From Anadara kagoshimensis (Eukaryota; Mollusca; Bivalvia; Arcoida; Arcidae): a stretch of DNA of 64,000 nucleotides. The notes under the pieces were generated by a model, which ran no database searches, was not told where the DNA came from, and saw only the letters and a list, made by a program, of their open reading frames with translations. The translations under genes were made by a program, and so were the position numbers. The DNA lies in contig CM037874.1 of the NCBI GenBank assembly GCA_021292105.1, forward strand, positions 33,220,185 through 33,284,184, written 5' to 3'. Shown in pieces: positions 33,521-44,875 of this stretch (the stretch's first letter is position 1; the number at the start of each line of letters is the position of its first letter).

Positions 33521-34014
33521 TTTGCAACACTTCTAATTGAAATGACAATGAGTTATCACAAACAAATCGCAAAATATTATTTACAGTGATTTTAATTCAG
33601 TCACGGAATCAAATAGAATTAACAAACAGATTACTTATCTGCGTCAAAACTTCATTGATTCTATTGTGAACACGGATTCTTTTTAAAAACAAATATTAAA
33701 TAAAATCAACTTGTTCACACGAAATATAAACGGTAACAAAACAATAGAAAAAAGGGGTGAATAGTTTTTTCTTACTTATCATAAACAACAACCATATGAA
33801 AGTATCTATAATTGCAACCACGTGTGATTTGCAATGACAGAAAACGTAACACAAACGCTTTGCGCAGCGCCATCTGCCGAGTCATACAAAAGGGCGTGGC
33901 ACTATCATTGCTTAATAATACAAAAAATCAAAGCATTGAATAAACAAGCTAACAGCGTAATTTACTATATGTTTCAAGTACAAATTTACGTTATAACACT
34001 CTACCGTGTTTAAA
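33521..34014. other. 5' leader/promoter region of the transposon ORF
   Basis: About 490 bp between the start codon and the right TIR. AT-rich, no ORF or repeat recognised. Any promoter for the ORF must lie here or in the right TIR. Confidence 0.4.
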
Positions 34015-34960
34015 ATCTCACTGCCTGAGAACGCACAAGTGTAAAATCAATATCTCGCGAACTCGCTTATTTATTGCATATGGGGTAGGGGGAAGAATAA
34101 ATTGTGGTGAAAGGGTTTGTGTGACGATTGTGTTATACATTATACTTGCACAATAAAGCACAAACATCAGGGATTCTAAATAAAATAGTATATTGATAAT
34201 CAGGCTTTTTTTGAATGCGCTACAAGACTTTAACGAATAAAGATTAAGTAAAAACGCAAAACTCGGTTGTTTAAAATTGGCCACAAAATTGAGATTGAAT
34301 GCTTAACAAGAAGTTTTTAGTTAGAGGTCTTCAATGTTGTCACCCAAGTATTAAAGCTTACACGGTATAACAATCAGTATGGCAACTAATAGCAAAATTT
34401 GTAGTAAAGATCGATTTTTTGAGAAATTTGCAATTTTTGGGGTAGGGGAAAGTTTTTCCACTGTGGGTGCCGCAATTTCCTACCAAATGATATGCAGCTA
34501 CTTTTATTGAATGCAAAACACATTAGGCTGTGACAATATGGTAAAACATTTCACTTAAATGCTTTTATTATTTTTTTATAAGACATAAAAGAGGGCAAAA
34601 TATTAAAAACGCAAAATTTTTGGTCTATTTTTTTCCTAAAATAGTTATTTTAAAAAAAAATCTGAAATGTATCAAGAAGTTTTTAACTTAAATGTCAACA
34701 ATGATCATAATTCTTGATAACCGCATCAGTAATAAGACATTTTAAGGCCATATCGCGTCCATAATGCAGAATTATCAAATTACCGAAAAACCGGCTGAAA
34801 AATGCGATTCTAGTGTAAAAACTCGCGTCTGAAAAAAAATCGGAAACGAGTTCATTCACAAGACGCCCAAATTCGAAAACTACAGACATTTTTCTATCAG
34901 AAACAACCTTCAAAGCTTTTGGCCATTGACACATATTTCAAACCCCACTAGCTCTTGGGC
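34015..34960. repeat. Right terminal inverted repeat of the 7-kb transposon
   Basis: Mirror of the left arm; the outer end is at 34960 (reads '...gctcttgggc' outward on the plus strand). The inner 200 bp is more diverged from the left arm than the outer part. Confidence 0.88.
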
Positions 34961-35105
34961 TATATAGCTTTGAAGAATTATTCCGAATAAGAAGTGGTTG
35001 GACGAACAGACGGAAGTTCGATTTCTTTATTCTTGTAAATTTAGCATGTGCTGTAGTATTTTGGTAAAAGTCAATGTCTTATTGACATTACTTTCAGATA
35101 TACTA

Positions 35106-35162
35106 ACAACAACAACAACAGTAACAACAACAGCAACAACAACAAAAACGACAACAAAAATA
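35106..35162 (+). repeat. (CAA)n-rich microsatellite
   Basis: Imperfect CAA/ACA run just before an S1 SINE. Confidence 0.8.
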
Positions 35163-35275
35163 ACTTTTATACGCAACAAGTACAAAACCATATTTTTATT
35201 AATTAATATCAAACTACATGTATTACGGCAGCTTCGATTCGTTTTTATTTTTTCTCTTCTTTTGTTTATGGTTGG

Positions 35276-35560
35276 GATTCGAACCCCTGCCGGGTCTAAC
35301 CCAGACTTGAAAATAGGCAATGACTGTTCTTCCGCCAAGTACTCGGCATTTTGTTATGAAAGTCAACAGTCCTTCGAAAGAGACCGTAAAAAGCGATACC
35401 CCGTATCAAAGAAGGCGTTGTACGCTAAAGAACTATCCCTGTAAAATGCCCTGGACGCACTGCAAAGGTAAACAATCGTCCAATTTCACCTTTAGCTGTT
35501 GACGTCTTGATATAAGTGAAATTTTCTTTAGTAGGACTTAAAACCACCTCGTTAAATCAA
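35276..35560 (+). repeat. SINE family S1
   Basis: B-box-like 'gggattcgaacccc', body 'gcaatgactgttcttccgcc', and 3' part 'cgtcttgatataagtgaaat' in plus orientation. The A-box end is missing. Then 35570-36330 contains nothing recognisable. Confidence 0.6.
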
Positions 35561-36331
35561 ACAACAAATGTAAATATTTTAGTATATTTACTTATATCTT
35601 TTACTTGAATTCTGCTGACTTGCAGGAATTACATAAATTTTTATTCCTCAAAAGTCTGTCTCACCTCACGCGTATAAATTGATGTGATATTCACGCATGA
35701 GCTTGCAAACAAACCATACCGAATTTGTAAAAAATTTAAAAAAAAAAAATCACCAATTAAAAACTTTACGTAATGTCCTATCTAAACTATTCAACCGTAC
35801 TCCCTAACATTTAAAAAAAACTAATGTTTTACGTTTATGAAAAGCGAACAAGATAACATAGCTGTCATCGAAATGGTCTACCACCCTAACATTACAAAAA
35901 ACTCGGTAATTATAATTTTAAAAAATAGGACAAGATTTATAATTAACGCTAGATATTGAGATACAGAAACACGCATAATCACCGTGAACAAAGTAAACAA
36001 AGTAAAGATGTCAAAAGTGGAAGTCAATGTTATCTCCGGGTCTTACATTTACTTGTCAAAAATCATCTATGTCAATTTTTGTCTTTAATTATCCAACATT
36101 TTTAACTTAGACAGAGAAAATGGTTTTAATTACAAACAAATAAACATTTGTATTTTTGACAAAATAAGTTGAAGATTTTATTCCGAGTTTATATATGTCT
36201 GTCGGATTTTTTTTTCAATAAATACATTTTGAGTATTTAATTACATGTGTCAAGTGCTAATTGGTGTGTCATCATATTATGATATCATAAAACTATGTCA
36301 GTCGAAATTTGGGGGGAATACATTCACACTA

Positions 36332-36536
36332 CAGACCTGTCGAAAGTTTAACAATGACCTAACAAAATAAATGTCGATCCGGAACTGTAAATGCCAAGTG
36401 GTCGAGATACGGAAAAGCTTCCGATCGAGAGATGGATAGAAGCTGCCGAAAATCTGCCGCGTACAAAGATGACCTATCGTTTCGTTATTAAGTCGTTAGC
36501 TTATAATTCGTGTTAAACGTTCGACCGACATGAATC
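36332..36536. repeat. Family P palindromic MITE
   Basis: Good copy ('cagacctgtcgaaagttta' at the left, 'gttaaacgttcgaccgac' at the right). The Harbinger-like element starts immediately after it. Confidence 0.7.
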
Positions 36537-36539
36537 TTA

Positions 36540-38311
36540 AGCCCCATTTTTACGGCGAGAATTGCATATCTAAGTATTTTTTACTCATATGTAAATTTGC
36601 TCACATATGCAAATTGTGTCGTATGAACAACTTTGCATATACGCAAATTTTACTCATGTAAGTAAATTTGCACCTAGTAGGGACCAAGTGCAAATTTGCT
36701 ATAGTATGTGAGTATTTTATACTTAGGTATGCAAATTTTGCTACAGTGTCGTATGAACGCACAGCAATATTTACTTACATAATTTTAAACACATGGACTT
36801 ATCCTAGGTTATTTATCTCTATGGGTTAATGTTCATTAAGGCCCATGTGGTCCCAAGTGAATATGGGTGTTTGTAATCTGCCTTGTACCAGAAAAAAATT
36901 TGTTTGTTAGTGTTGTCCACTGATATACAATGTCACAGATTAACATTACATCTCATTCTATTGACATCGAGCTAACCAACAGGTGTCAATTGTAAGGGAA
37001 CCCCACTCACCACATATGGTGTTACAATCGGGGATCTAGCTCATAGCGGTTAAAGAAGCCAACCACTATTAACCACCACGGCCCTCATTGATTTGTAATA
37101 ATTATGCGATAAAGATCAAAAGTTGTAAATGAAATAGATTTATTTGACAAAAGCACAAAAACTAGTGACAAACTGTCACCAAAATTTGACGTTTTACTAG
37201 TTTTCAAAGAAAACGTGCTTGAGCAACAAAAGCCAACCACAGAATGTAAAGAAAATTTATTTTTACAAATTTGACAATGAATTGTCAATGAAAGGAGATG
37301 CCATGTTGTCACGAAGTGTTTTGGGAGAACAAATATTACAAGCATCATCATCTTCAAAATCACTGAAATAATTTTCACCATCAAGTTTAATAAAAACATT
37401 CGACCGATCCCTAAAGAATTAATTTGCAGCTTTATATACAGGGACGAAGCTTGACTAATTTGAGTTAGGGGTCCAGCTCAGTTAAAAAAGAAGTTTTAAT
37501 GTAATAAATAGCTAAAATAAGTAAACGTTTTGGGGCCCAGATGGGGTTTTAGGAGTCATGGGCTAATCTTAATATCTGATATATGTTATATGGAACAACA
37601 CAAGCTCCTTTTACAGAACAAGCAAACACGACATGGACATCAATCCTTTTATGCAAACATCACAATGGCATTTCAAGCAACCCAAAGAGATCGAAGATCC
37701 GGTGTTGTTCTACCCTAACTTGACTGTATATAAATGTGCTCTGCACTGGTGTAATATTTTGTTTGTATAAGGCTTGAGAAAACAAGTCTTTAAAGGATAT
37801 GTCATATAACATTTTTAATGTATTTTATGATTAAATACGAAAACTGTTACATGACAGATTATCTGGCTCCGGTTTCACAATCATTCCTTAGCTAAGATTT
37901 TCCTTAACTTAAATCTTGCAAAATTTCAAATCTTTATAATTTTGTTAATTTTCAACATATTCAGGAATTTAAAGTGTCATTTGTAAGGTCACTTCTAGAA
38001 TAAAACATTTGCATTAGTTTTGATAAAAATATTCACCAGTAGTTCCAAAAAGAGATTAACAAAATTTGCTAAATTCAAGTAAAGGAAAATCATCGTTAAG
38101 AAATGATTGTGAAACCGAGGCCTGATAAACAAGTCTAAACTGTTCAATGTTCAGAATGAAAATTATCCAAAATTGGTTGAAAACTTCAAATTTACTTATG
38201 GTACATAAGTTATGTATGAACGCAAAGCAAAATATACTTTTGCTTACATGAGTAAATTTACATATGAGTAAAAATACTTAGGTATGCAATTCTCGCCGTA
38301 TAAATGGGGCT
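36540..38311. mobile_element. 1.77-kb TIR element with TTA duplication, Harbinger-like
   Basis: Outer ends both read 'agccccattt' inward, and the TIRs align for about 65 bp ('acggcgagaattgcata', 'aagtattttta'). TTA flanks both sides (36537-36539 and 38312-38314). A 3-bp TTA duplication suits PIF/Harbinger. No intact transposase. A minus-strand tract at about 37258-37420 reads like broken coding sequence (for example ENYFSDFEDDDACNICSP) before a stop. Non-autonomous or decayed. Confidence 0.6.
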
Positions 38312-38439
38312 TTAATTGTACACAACATGGTATTTAGTGATTGAAAAATTAAATCTTTCACACGAAGCTCATGATAAACTTTCTCAAGCAAATTTAGGCT
38401 TTTGGAAATAATTCAGTATGAAGTCCATTTTCACATTTC

Positions 38440-38815
38440 ACTTACTCCATCAGGATGTACATTTCACTTGGTTCTTGTTGACATCGGTTTGTACATTTCA
38501 CTTGGTTCTATACACAAAAATAAGCGTCGGTTTGTGTATTTCATTTTCACTTGATCTTCTATGCCAGTTTTAGCGTCGGTTTGTATGTTGTACTTGGTCC
38601 TAAACACCAGTTTTAGCGTCGGTTTGCATAGTTCATTTGATCCTATTCAACCAGTATTAATTACCGTCGGTCTGTGTATTTCAATTACCCCTATTCAACC
38701 AATGTTAGCGTCGAGTTGTATATTTCATTTGGTCCTATACAACCATATTTTAGCGTCTGGTTTTACTTTTCATTTGATCTTATACAAGTAGTTGTACGCT
38801 CGTAGCGTCTGGTAG
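38440..38815 (+). repeat. Minisatellite, about 44-49-bp unit
   Basis: 'tagcgtcggtttgta' followed by 'tttcatttggtcctata' recurs near 38482, 38524, 38573, 38617, 38664, 38708, 38753 and 38805. The ORF at 38561-38791 is a product of the repeat. Confidence 0.75.
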
Positions 38816-38981
38816 TGCTAGGATCGTCTAGTTGAAATATACAACACTATATTCAATAAAAAGACCTCCAGTGGTGTTGATGGACTTGGCTGGGGAAATT
38901 AATTACCGTGACCATCGGACATACGAACGGACAATGTCTTACCATAATTCGTCCCGTTTCAAGAAGCGGACATATATTTAG

Positions 38982-39060
38982 ACAGTACAGACCTGTCAAA
39001 AATTTAACACTTAGCGAAAGAAAAGAAGTCGAAGGTTGGCTGCCGAATGACCGACTGATG
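38982..39060. repeat. Family P MITE, left end fragment
   Basis: 'cagacctgtcaaaaattta' then 'gaagtcgaaggttggctgcc'. The rest of the element is absent, but an end-like piece ('cgacaggactgtac') occurs near 39709. Confidence 0.5.
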
Positions 39061-39191
39061 TATCATTTACTACTACTAACCGAAACTTATCACTTTTTTA
39101 TTTCATATTAATAACATCTTCACTAAGATGTTTTGTTTGTGTATTTAAGGAAACATGTTTGATATTTCTTTGTAATTGATTCTATTAAAAG

Positions 39192-39520
39192 AGTTGAGTT
39201 GAGTAATGGTGTTTAACGTCCCAGTCAAGAATATTTCACTTATATCGAGACATCGTCAACTATAGGCGAAGGTGCGGAAATTTTGCCTGTGCGTTGCGCT
39301 GATGGCATAATACAGCAGGGTTCCTTAGCGTGCCAAACCCACCGTGACACGGGATCTCGTTTATTTTAAGTTCTCATCCGGCATTTCGTAATGCCGAGTG
39401 CTTGGCGAAAGAACAGTCAATACCCATTTTCAAGTCTTGGATCAGACCCGGCCGGGGATCGAACCAACGACCTCCCACTTACGGAGCGAGCATTCTACCA
39501 ACTGAGCTACCGCAGTGGTC
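39192..39520 (-). mobile_element. Full-length SINE S1 with 14-bp target duplication
   Basis: Minus orientation. The tRNA-like head at the right (about 39445-39515) has a B-box match 'ggttcgatcccc' and A-box-like 'tagctcagttggtagaatg'. The 3' tail at the left is TTGAG-rich. 'gattctattaaaag' (39178-39191) and 'gattctattgaaag' (39521-39534) form the flanking duplication with one mismatch. No ORF, as expected for a SINE mobilised by a LINE. Confidence 0.8.
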
Positions 39521-40427
39521 GATTCTATTGAAAGGCTGATTGATATAAATGCTTGCTCTTCTATTAGAATTTGTCTGTACATTTAACTCATTCATTTATG
39601 TCATTTATAAAAAATAACTATTGATTATACTAAACGATGTTGAGCTGTTGATATATGGGGTTGGGTTGAGCTGCAGCTGCAAAGTCAGCTTAGTGTAAAA
39701 AACAATTTCGACAGGACTGTACATATATGCCAAAATGAAATCAATACACATCACACCTGTTTTATTTACTTTCATTTAGGATATTAATTTTTTGCTTCGT
39801 AAAAGTTTTAAAATTACAAAATTTTAACTTTCCAACACACGAAAGTCTTCCATCTTACCGAATTAAACACGTGCCATCAGATTTTTATTTGCGTGCTCAA
39901 AATAGTTAAATTAGAAATACAGTATACCTATGTAATATGTTGTTGTGAACACGAATTATAAGATGGATTATGAAATGAATTGTCATGTTAATATTTAAAT
40001 TTTACCCATTTTGCACTCTTGAAATTATTTATTCATATTTGCCACTGAGAGAGACATTATACGCTGATTTCTAAAGTTTAAAATTTAGGGTAAAATAAAA
40101 ATGATCTATCGTGCCTTGTAGCAATCGATGTATCATAAAAGTCAGGAAAGTGCAACACTGAAAATATAATTTTTAAATAGTGTACTATCATAAAATATTG
40201 CAAAAACTGGTTTAAATTATGTACAAGATAATCTTAGCTAAGAAATAATTGTGAAACTTTGACCAAGTGTTCGTATACTCAAAATACTGTAAAAATATTT
40301 AATTTCGAGTGTATTTATTTTTGCGATATATGAAATTTAGACATAGTTGTTAATTTTTGGCGTTTTTTGAAACATGCACTATAACACAATAAACATAATA
40401 TAATTTTTGAATGGTATTAATTTTCGC

Positions 40428-40429
<2 letters not shown>

Positions 40430-40458
<29 letters not shown>
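40430..40458 (+). repeat. (A)29 run
   Basis: Homopolymer run flanked by 'ttttcgcgc' and 'cgaccacgaattaagcg'. Similar 'cgcgaaaataaa' sequence lies nearby. Bases 39540-40425 hold nothing else recognisable. Confidence 0.9.
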
Positions 40459-40710
40459 CAACGACCACGAATTAAGCGAAAATCTGTACACCGCGAAAAT
40501 AAATACGTTTACGGTAGTTCGATAACTTTTTCAGTGAGGAGAAAACAAATTTTGAGTGGGTGGTGTGATTCATGCAAGCTTGATATAATTTCCAATTTCC
40601 CGGGCCTATCTCTTTTGTGGTTTGAAACATATCATATACTTCATCATTCATGCACTTAATATAAGGTTTGTATTAGCAAATCATGCTTCAAATTAGCTGT
40701 CTTAATTTAC

Positions 40711-41050
40711 ACTTCGAATTTACAGACCACAAAACTTCATTTTTAATTGAAACAGAAACCAAAATAACTGATTTTAATCGAAACAAGCCTAATTTCCTCA
40801 AGTTAAATTACCACAAAACTCCATCTTAGCCTAAAAAATTGAAATGGGCGATTTTAATTTACAAAAACCTTGATTTTCACTTCGAGTTTACAGACCACAA
40901 AACTTCATTTTCAACTGAAACAAAAACTGAAATTGGCGATTTTAATCAAAAGAAGCCTAATTGTCTTAAGACAACAAACCACAACACTTCTTCATCATCA
41001 CTTAAAAAAACGAAAAAAGCTGATTTCAATTTACAAAAACCTAATTGACT
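40711..41050 (+). repeat. Imperfect tandem repeat, about 165-bp unit, 2 copies
   Basis: 'cttcgaatttacagaccac' (40712) recurs as 'cttcgagtttacagaccac' (40879), each followed by 'aaaacttcattttyaa' and 'gattttaatc'. Each unit has an internal half-repeat. Non-coding. Confidence 0.65.
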
Positions 41051-41773
41051 TAACATCTCTACATCGTAAAAACCCTTTCAACAGACATTTTTATTTTTTA
41101 TTTTACACATATATAGATGGTTATTTTACTTATTGTCAGAAATATAATTATTTTCGTTTTTGTGGTCATTCATAAAGCCATTTTGTTGAAGGATGGTGCT
41201 AACCCACTAACTTGTAACAGCTGTCATCAGATGATTCCGTGATCAGATCGTTATCAAACGGTTAGCAACAGGAAGGTTAGGTACGGAGTCCTTTAGGAAA
41301 CATGCGTAAAAAATTGATTTATAATTTCGAAATAGTATTGTGTATATTCGCAAAAGTCATTCAGTGGTAATTTCAAAATTGTTATTTCGTAGATTTCAGG
41401 ACAATTAATTCGTACATTCTCTAGAGCGTTTTCGTTTATTCGCAGAAGTGATTTTATGATAGCATTTCGTATTAACGAAAAAAAATTAAAATTTTCGATT
41501 TAGTATTCCGAACTTTCGGATTAGTATTTCGAATAAACGAAGTTATTATTCCAAAATTAACAAATAATCATTGCAAATATATATGGCATACTATTTTCAA
41601 AAATTACTAAATGTTTCACATATGTCGCCTGTCGGACTCCGTAGTTAGGTGTGTGCGTTTTTGATTCCACAATTTAATGGAGAACGATAGTGTAGGATGA
41701 AAAAAACCGATCTTACATAACCCAACAAAAAGGGATGAATTTTGAAAAAGACGCAGAATATATTTTTAGAAAG

Positions 41774-41985
41774 ACAGTACAGACCAATCGAAAGTTTATC
41801 ACTGAGCTAACAAAGAGAAGTCAAAGCTTAGAGGCCGTGATATGGAAAGCTAGTAGCTGAAGAATGGCCGAGAAATAGACTACAGCCGTCGAATAGCTGA
41901 TGAGAAATAAGAGAGGTCTAGATGAGCTACTGCCTCGACACTAAACCGTCAGTTAAATGTGGAATTTTCGACAGGACTGCACTGT
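41774..41985. repeat. Family P palindromic MITE
   Basis: 'cagaccaatcgaaagttta' at the left, 'gaattttcgacaggactgc' at the right. Bases 41060-41770 and 41990-42480 are otherwise featureless. Confidence 0.65.
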
Positions 41986-42481
41986 ATGTTTGCTCTTAAA
42001 CTATCCCAAAGAAAATTCCAGAGCCGTGAGAGACACCAAAAGTTTCTCTTCCGTCAAGGTCACAACAATCAAATAAGATTTAGGTACTATTTCAGAAAAT
42101 AGACTCTCTATGTGGGAGGATAAAATGATTGGGGTAATCTTGGTTTTCTTTTTTATTTTTTAAAAACAATATTGCCACTAATAACATCCTAAATAACGAC
42201 ACCTTCAAGTTGATGTCCCCCTGCTGTGATGACAGAAGGAAAATATTTATATAACTCTAGCGTGTGCATGGTGTATTACATTAATGATCACATAAATAAC
42301 GACATCAACACATGCATGTATCATAGTCTATTTAAGAGAACTTCAACATTTATCCATGTTTATAGCCCAATAATGCACGAACCGAACTGTACGCTTTGCC
42401 ACCTTGTGATTTATATTTATTCTGCACATATATAAAAAGTTTGTATATGCAAATACTTTGGTAGTGACTCTCTTACTAATT

Positions 42482-42690
42482 TTGGGGGCAGCAGTGAGAG
42501 GCACTATGATCCGTGAGGGCATGCTTATAAGACTCTGGGCGTAGTACAGAATCCTCAAAATTATTGAGAGGAAACCGGAGTATCAGGAGAAAACCAGCGA
42601 CCCTCGGTAAGCGAACTGACAGACTTCCAACACTACGATCTGGGATTCGAACCTGGGCGGTTAGATGTGATGTAATCCTATGCAACCTTG
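42482..42690 (-). repeat. SINE family S3
   Basis: Has 'ggagaaaaccagcgaccctc' and B-box-like 'gggattcgaacctgg' in minus orientation. It matches the 'cgctggttttctctgg' core of the plus-strand copies at 43020 and 43205. Confidence 0.6.
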
Positions 42691-42702
42691 TTCATAACTA
42701 AT

Positions 42703-43019
42703 TATTACTAAACAAAAGAAGTCTTTATTGTAATTTCCAATTGAACTTTTGGAACAGAAAATGTTTTCTGCAGAAAAAACAAAGAATTCCCGATTTCAGT
42801 TTTGGAAAATAAAATGTTTTCTCCAGAAATAACAAAGAATTTTGTCAGTTTTTATGCTACACAAATCATGGTAATTATCTTTTTCTTACGAGTATACTTT
42901 TGAAAATGACACCGGAATCGAAATAATAGGACCGTTTGTGCATATATAAATACTAAACAATTAAAGGCTACTCTGATGTCTCGGTAATGGTTTTTGGGGA
43001 TCATTAAAAGAAATTTATC
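42703..43019 (+). repeat. Direct duplication, copy 1
   Basis: About 310 bp repeated at 43583-43890 in the same orientation. Near-identical over 'gacaccggaatcgaaataat' and 'gaccgtttgtgcatatataa'. Both copies end exactly at 'aaagaaatttatc'. Confidence 0.8.
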
Positions 43020-43390
43020 GGCGCTCGCATACGGATCACACCACTGTGATATCAAGCCGCCTAAGTTCAAATCCAAGTGGAGTGGAAACAGATCGTAGTC
43101 AGAGAAAGTCTGTCCAGTTCGCTTACCGAGGGTCGCTGGTTTTCTCTGGGTACTCCGATTTCCTCTTACTAATTGTGAGGATTTTGTATTTGCTAAAGTG
43201 GTTTTAAGCACGCCCTTACGGATCACAGTGCCTTTCATCGCCTAGGTTTGAGTCCGACTCGGAACAGATCTTAGTGTGAGAGGGTTTGTCATTTCGTTTG
43301 CCAAAGATCGGTGGTTTTCTCCGAGTATTATACATTCCTCCACCATCCTCGATATAAGAATTGAATTGGCTGAAGTGTAAAGCTACTCCG
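43020..43390 (+). repeat. Two tandem SINE S3 copies
   Basis: Copies at about 43020-43200 and 43205-43390. Each has a head like 'acggatcacagtgcc', 'ttcaaatccaagtgg'/'tttgagtccgactcgg' and the core 'ggttttctccgagta'. They lie between the two arms of the 310-bp duplication. Confidence 0.6.
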
Positions 43391-43582
43391 CTCTTTCTAA
43401 TTTACATCGAGTGATTTCTTTTAACGATGACATCCCTTTCTCAGTTCGAGCCCTAGATTTTGTATAGCCCTACGTCTTAGCCACTCTACAACTATTATCT
43501 TAACTAAAAGTGTCCGTATTTTTTTTATTTTTTAAGACGCATGTAACTCGTTGTATAATAAATTGATCGAGGATGCTAACTA

Positions 43583-43890
43583 TTATTACTAAACATTTTA
43601 ATTTACCATTGTACTTTTGGAAAAGGAATTGTTTTCTCCCGAAAAAAAACAAAGAATTTCCCGTTGCACTTTTGTAAAAAGAAAATGATTTCTCCAGAAA
43701 GAACAAAGAATATTTTCAGTATTTATGCTACACAAATCATGAAAATTATCTTTTTCTTACGACTATACCTTTGAAAATGACACCGGAATTGAAATAATAG
43801 GACCGTTTGTGCATATATAAATACTAAACAATTAAATGCTACTCTGATGTCTCAGTAATGGTTTTTTGGGATCATTAAAAGAAATTTATC
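43583..43890 (+). repeat. Direct duplication, copy 2
   Basis: Second arm of the duplication described at 42703-43019. After 43890 the flanks differ. Confidence 0.8.
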
Positions 43891-43965
43891 AGTTAGTGTG
43901 TACTATAGGTTTTATCAAAGTTATTGTATTTCGATATAAATAAATTCTTTGGTAACGCGACACGT

Positions 43966-44196
43966 ACAATACAGGACTGTCGAAAGTTTAACACTGATCA
44001 AACGAAAAGGAGTGGAAACTCGACTGCCGACTGCTCGAGATTTGGATAGCTAGTGATCGGAAGGCTGCCAAATGACAGATAGATGTTAGCTGACGAAAAG
44101 CTGTAGAGATATACATGTAGTTAACGAGAGACCGAGTTGACTTGCTTAAAATCGTAAGCTTAGTGTTAAAATTTGGACAGGATTGTACTGTAGACT
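43966..44196. repeat. Family P palindromic MITE
   Basis: Good copy: 'caggactgtcgaaagttta' at the left, 'aaaatttggacaggattg' at the right. It contains 'gccgactgctcgagatttgg' and inner 'gctgacgaaaagctg' blocks. Confidence 0.7.
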
Positions 44197-44289
44197 GTGT
44201 GCTTTCATCTTTATCAAAGGTTTAATCAGCTGTTCTGAGCCATAGAACAATAATAATAATATATCTTATTCAATTAATAAATCATTAAA

Positions 44290-44558
44290 ATTTATAGGAG
44301 AGAGAAGTGGAGCGAGAAAATCGTGTCACTGGATTGTTTCCCTTAAAACGTGGCAGTCAGTTCTGGGATGTTGGAGGATAATAGGATAATAGGAATGCCC
44401 GGAGAAAAATATCGACCTTCGGCAAGCAAGCTGAAACACTTCCTCAAACAAGAATCTGTCCTGAGTGGGTTCGAACCTTGACGGTGTGGCATTGTGATGC
44501 GTAAGCCGGCAATCTAAACTGCTCGGTCAAAGAGCCCCCCCCCCCCCCCCCCCCCCCC
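44290..44558 (-). repeat. SINE family S3 followed by (C)24
   Basis: Minus orientation: 'cccggagaaaaatatcgacc' core and 'gggttcgaaccttgac' B-box-like head. A 24-C run at 44535-44558 follows. Confidence 0.6.
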
Positions 44559-44689
44559 TAAATAAGAATGCAGTGTTACACTGAAAGCAATAAGCGTAGT
44601 GTTTTACTCTGCAATTAATTTAATGTTTTAGAACATTTCAATTATAAATGAGCGTAAAAAATATATCCATTTCAAGGCAGAATGATCTA

Positions 44690-44875
44690 AAGCACGAGCT
44701 TATTGACCACAGCGCCTATGGCAACTTAGGTTCGAATCCCACTAAGGTATATCATCTTGTCAGGAAGTTTTCTGTTCGCATAGCGAAGGTCGTGTTATTT
44801 TACGGCGATCTGGTTTCCTCCACTATCTATGAAGTCATGTAAGTGAAAGAGTTTTTCTTGGGGCGTATAACTTTA
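44690..44875 (+). repeat. SINE family S3
   Basis: Plus copy with 'aggttcgaatcccac' (B box) and 'atctggtttcctccactatc'. The short ORF inside is incidental. Bases 44880-45725 show nothing recognisable. Confidence 0.55.

Larger units (their letters stand above)
27909..34960 (-). mobile_element. 7.05-kb DNA transposon with about 0.95-kb TIRs, Academ-like
   Basis: Both outer ends read 'gcccaagagctagtggggtt' inward. Terminal inverted repeats are near-identical for about 830 bp and remain alignable to about 945 bp. Outside both ends lies TA, so the target duplication could be TA, but because TA is palindromic it may be part of the TIR. One intronless 1545-codon ORF fills the unique centre. A single large ORF with Cys/His clusters plus an XPG/FEN1-like nuclease fits the Academ (AcademX) superfamily of Kapitonov and Jurka. 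That assignment is from memory of family features, not a search. Academ target duplications are reported as 3-4 bp, which is not seen here. Confidence 0.8.

Noticed and set aside
27909-34960. Reading the 7-kb element as a Maverick/Polinton or viral insertion because of its long TIRs
   Set aside because: No polymerase B, integrase, ATPase, protease or capsid genes; only one ORF with a nuclease signature.
35027-35444. ORFs on both strands over the CAA repeat and SINE S1
   Set aside because: Composition follows the CAA/GTT repeat and the SINE, so not coding.
38561-38791. 76-codon ORF with internal repeats
   Set aside because: Explained by the 44-49-bp minisatellite.
39440-39520. tRNA-like sequences here and at 49021-49090, 50548-50632, 60095-60166 and 63750-63830
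   Set aside because: Box A/B matches are present but each continues into a repeated SINE body and tail, and the arms do not form a clean cloverleaf. They are SINE heads, not tRNA genes.
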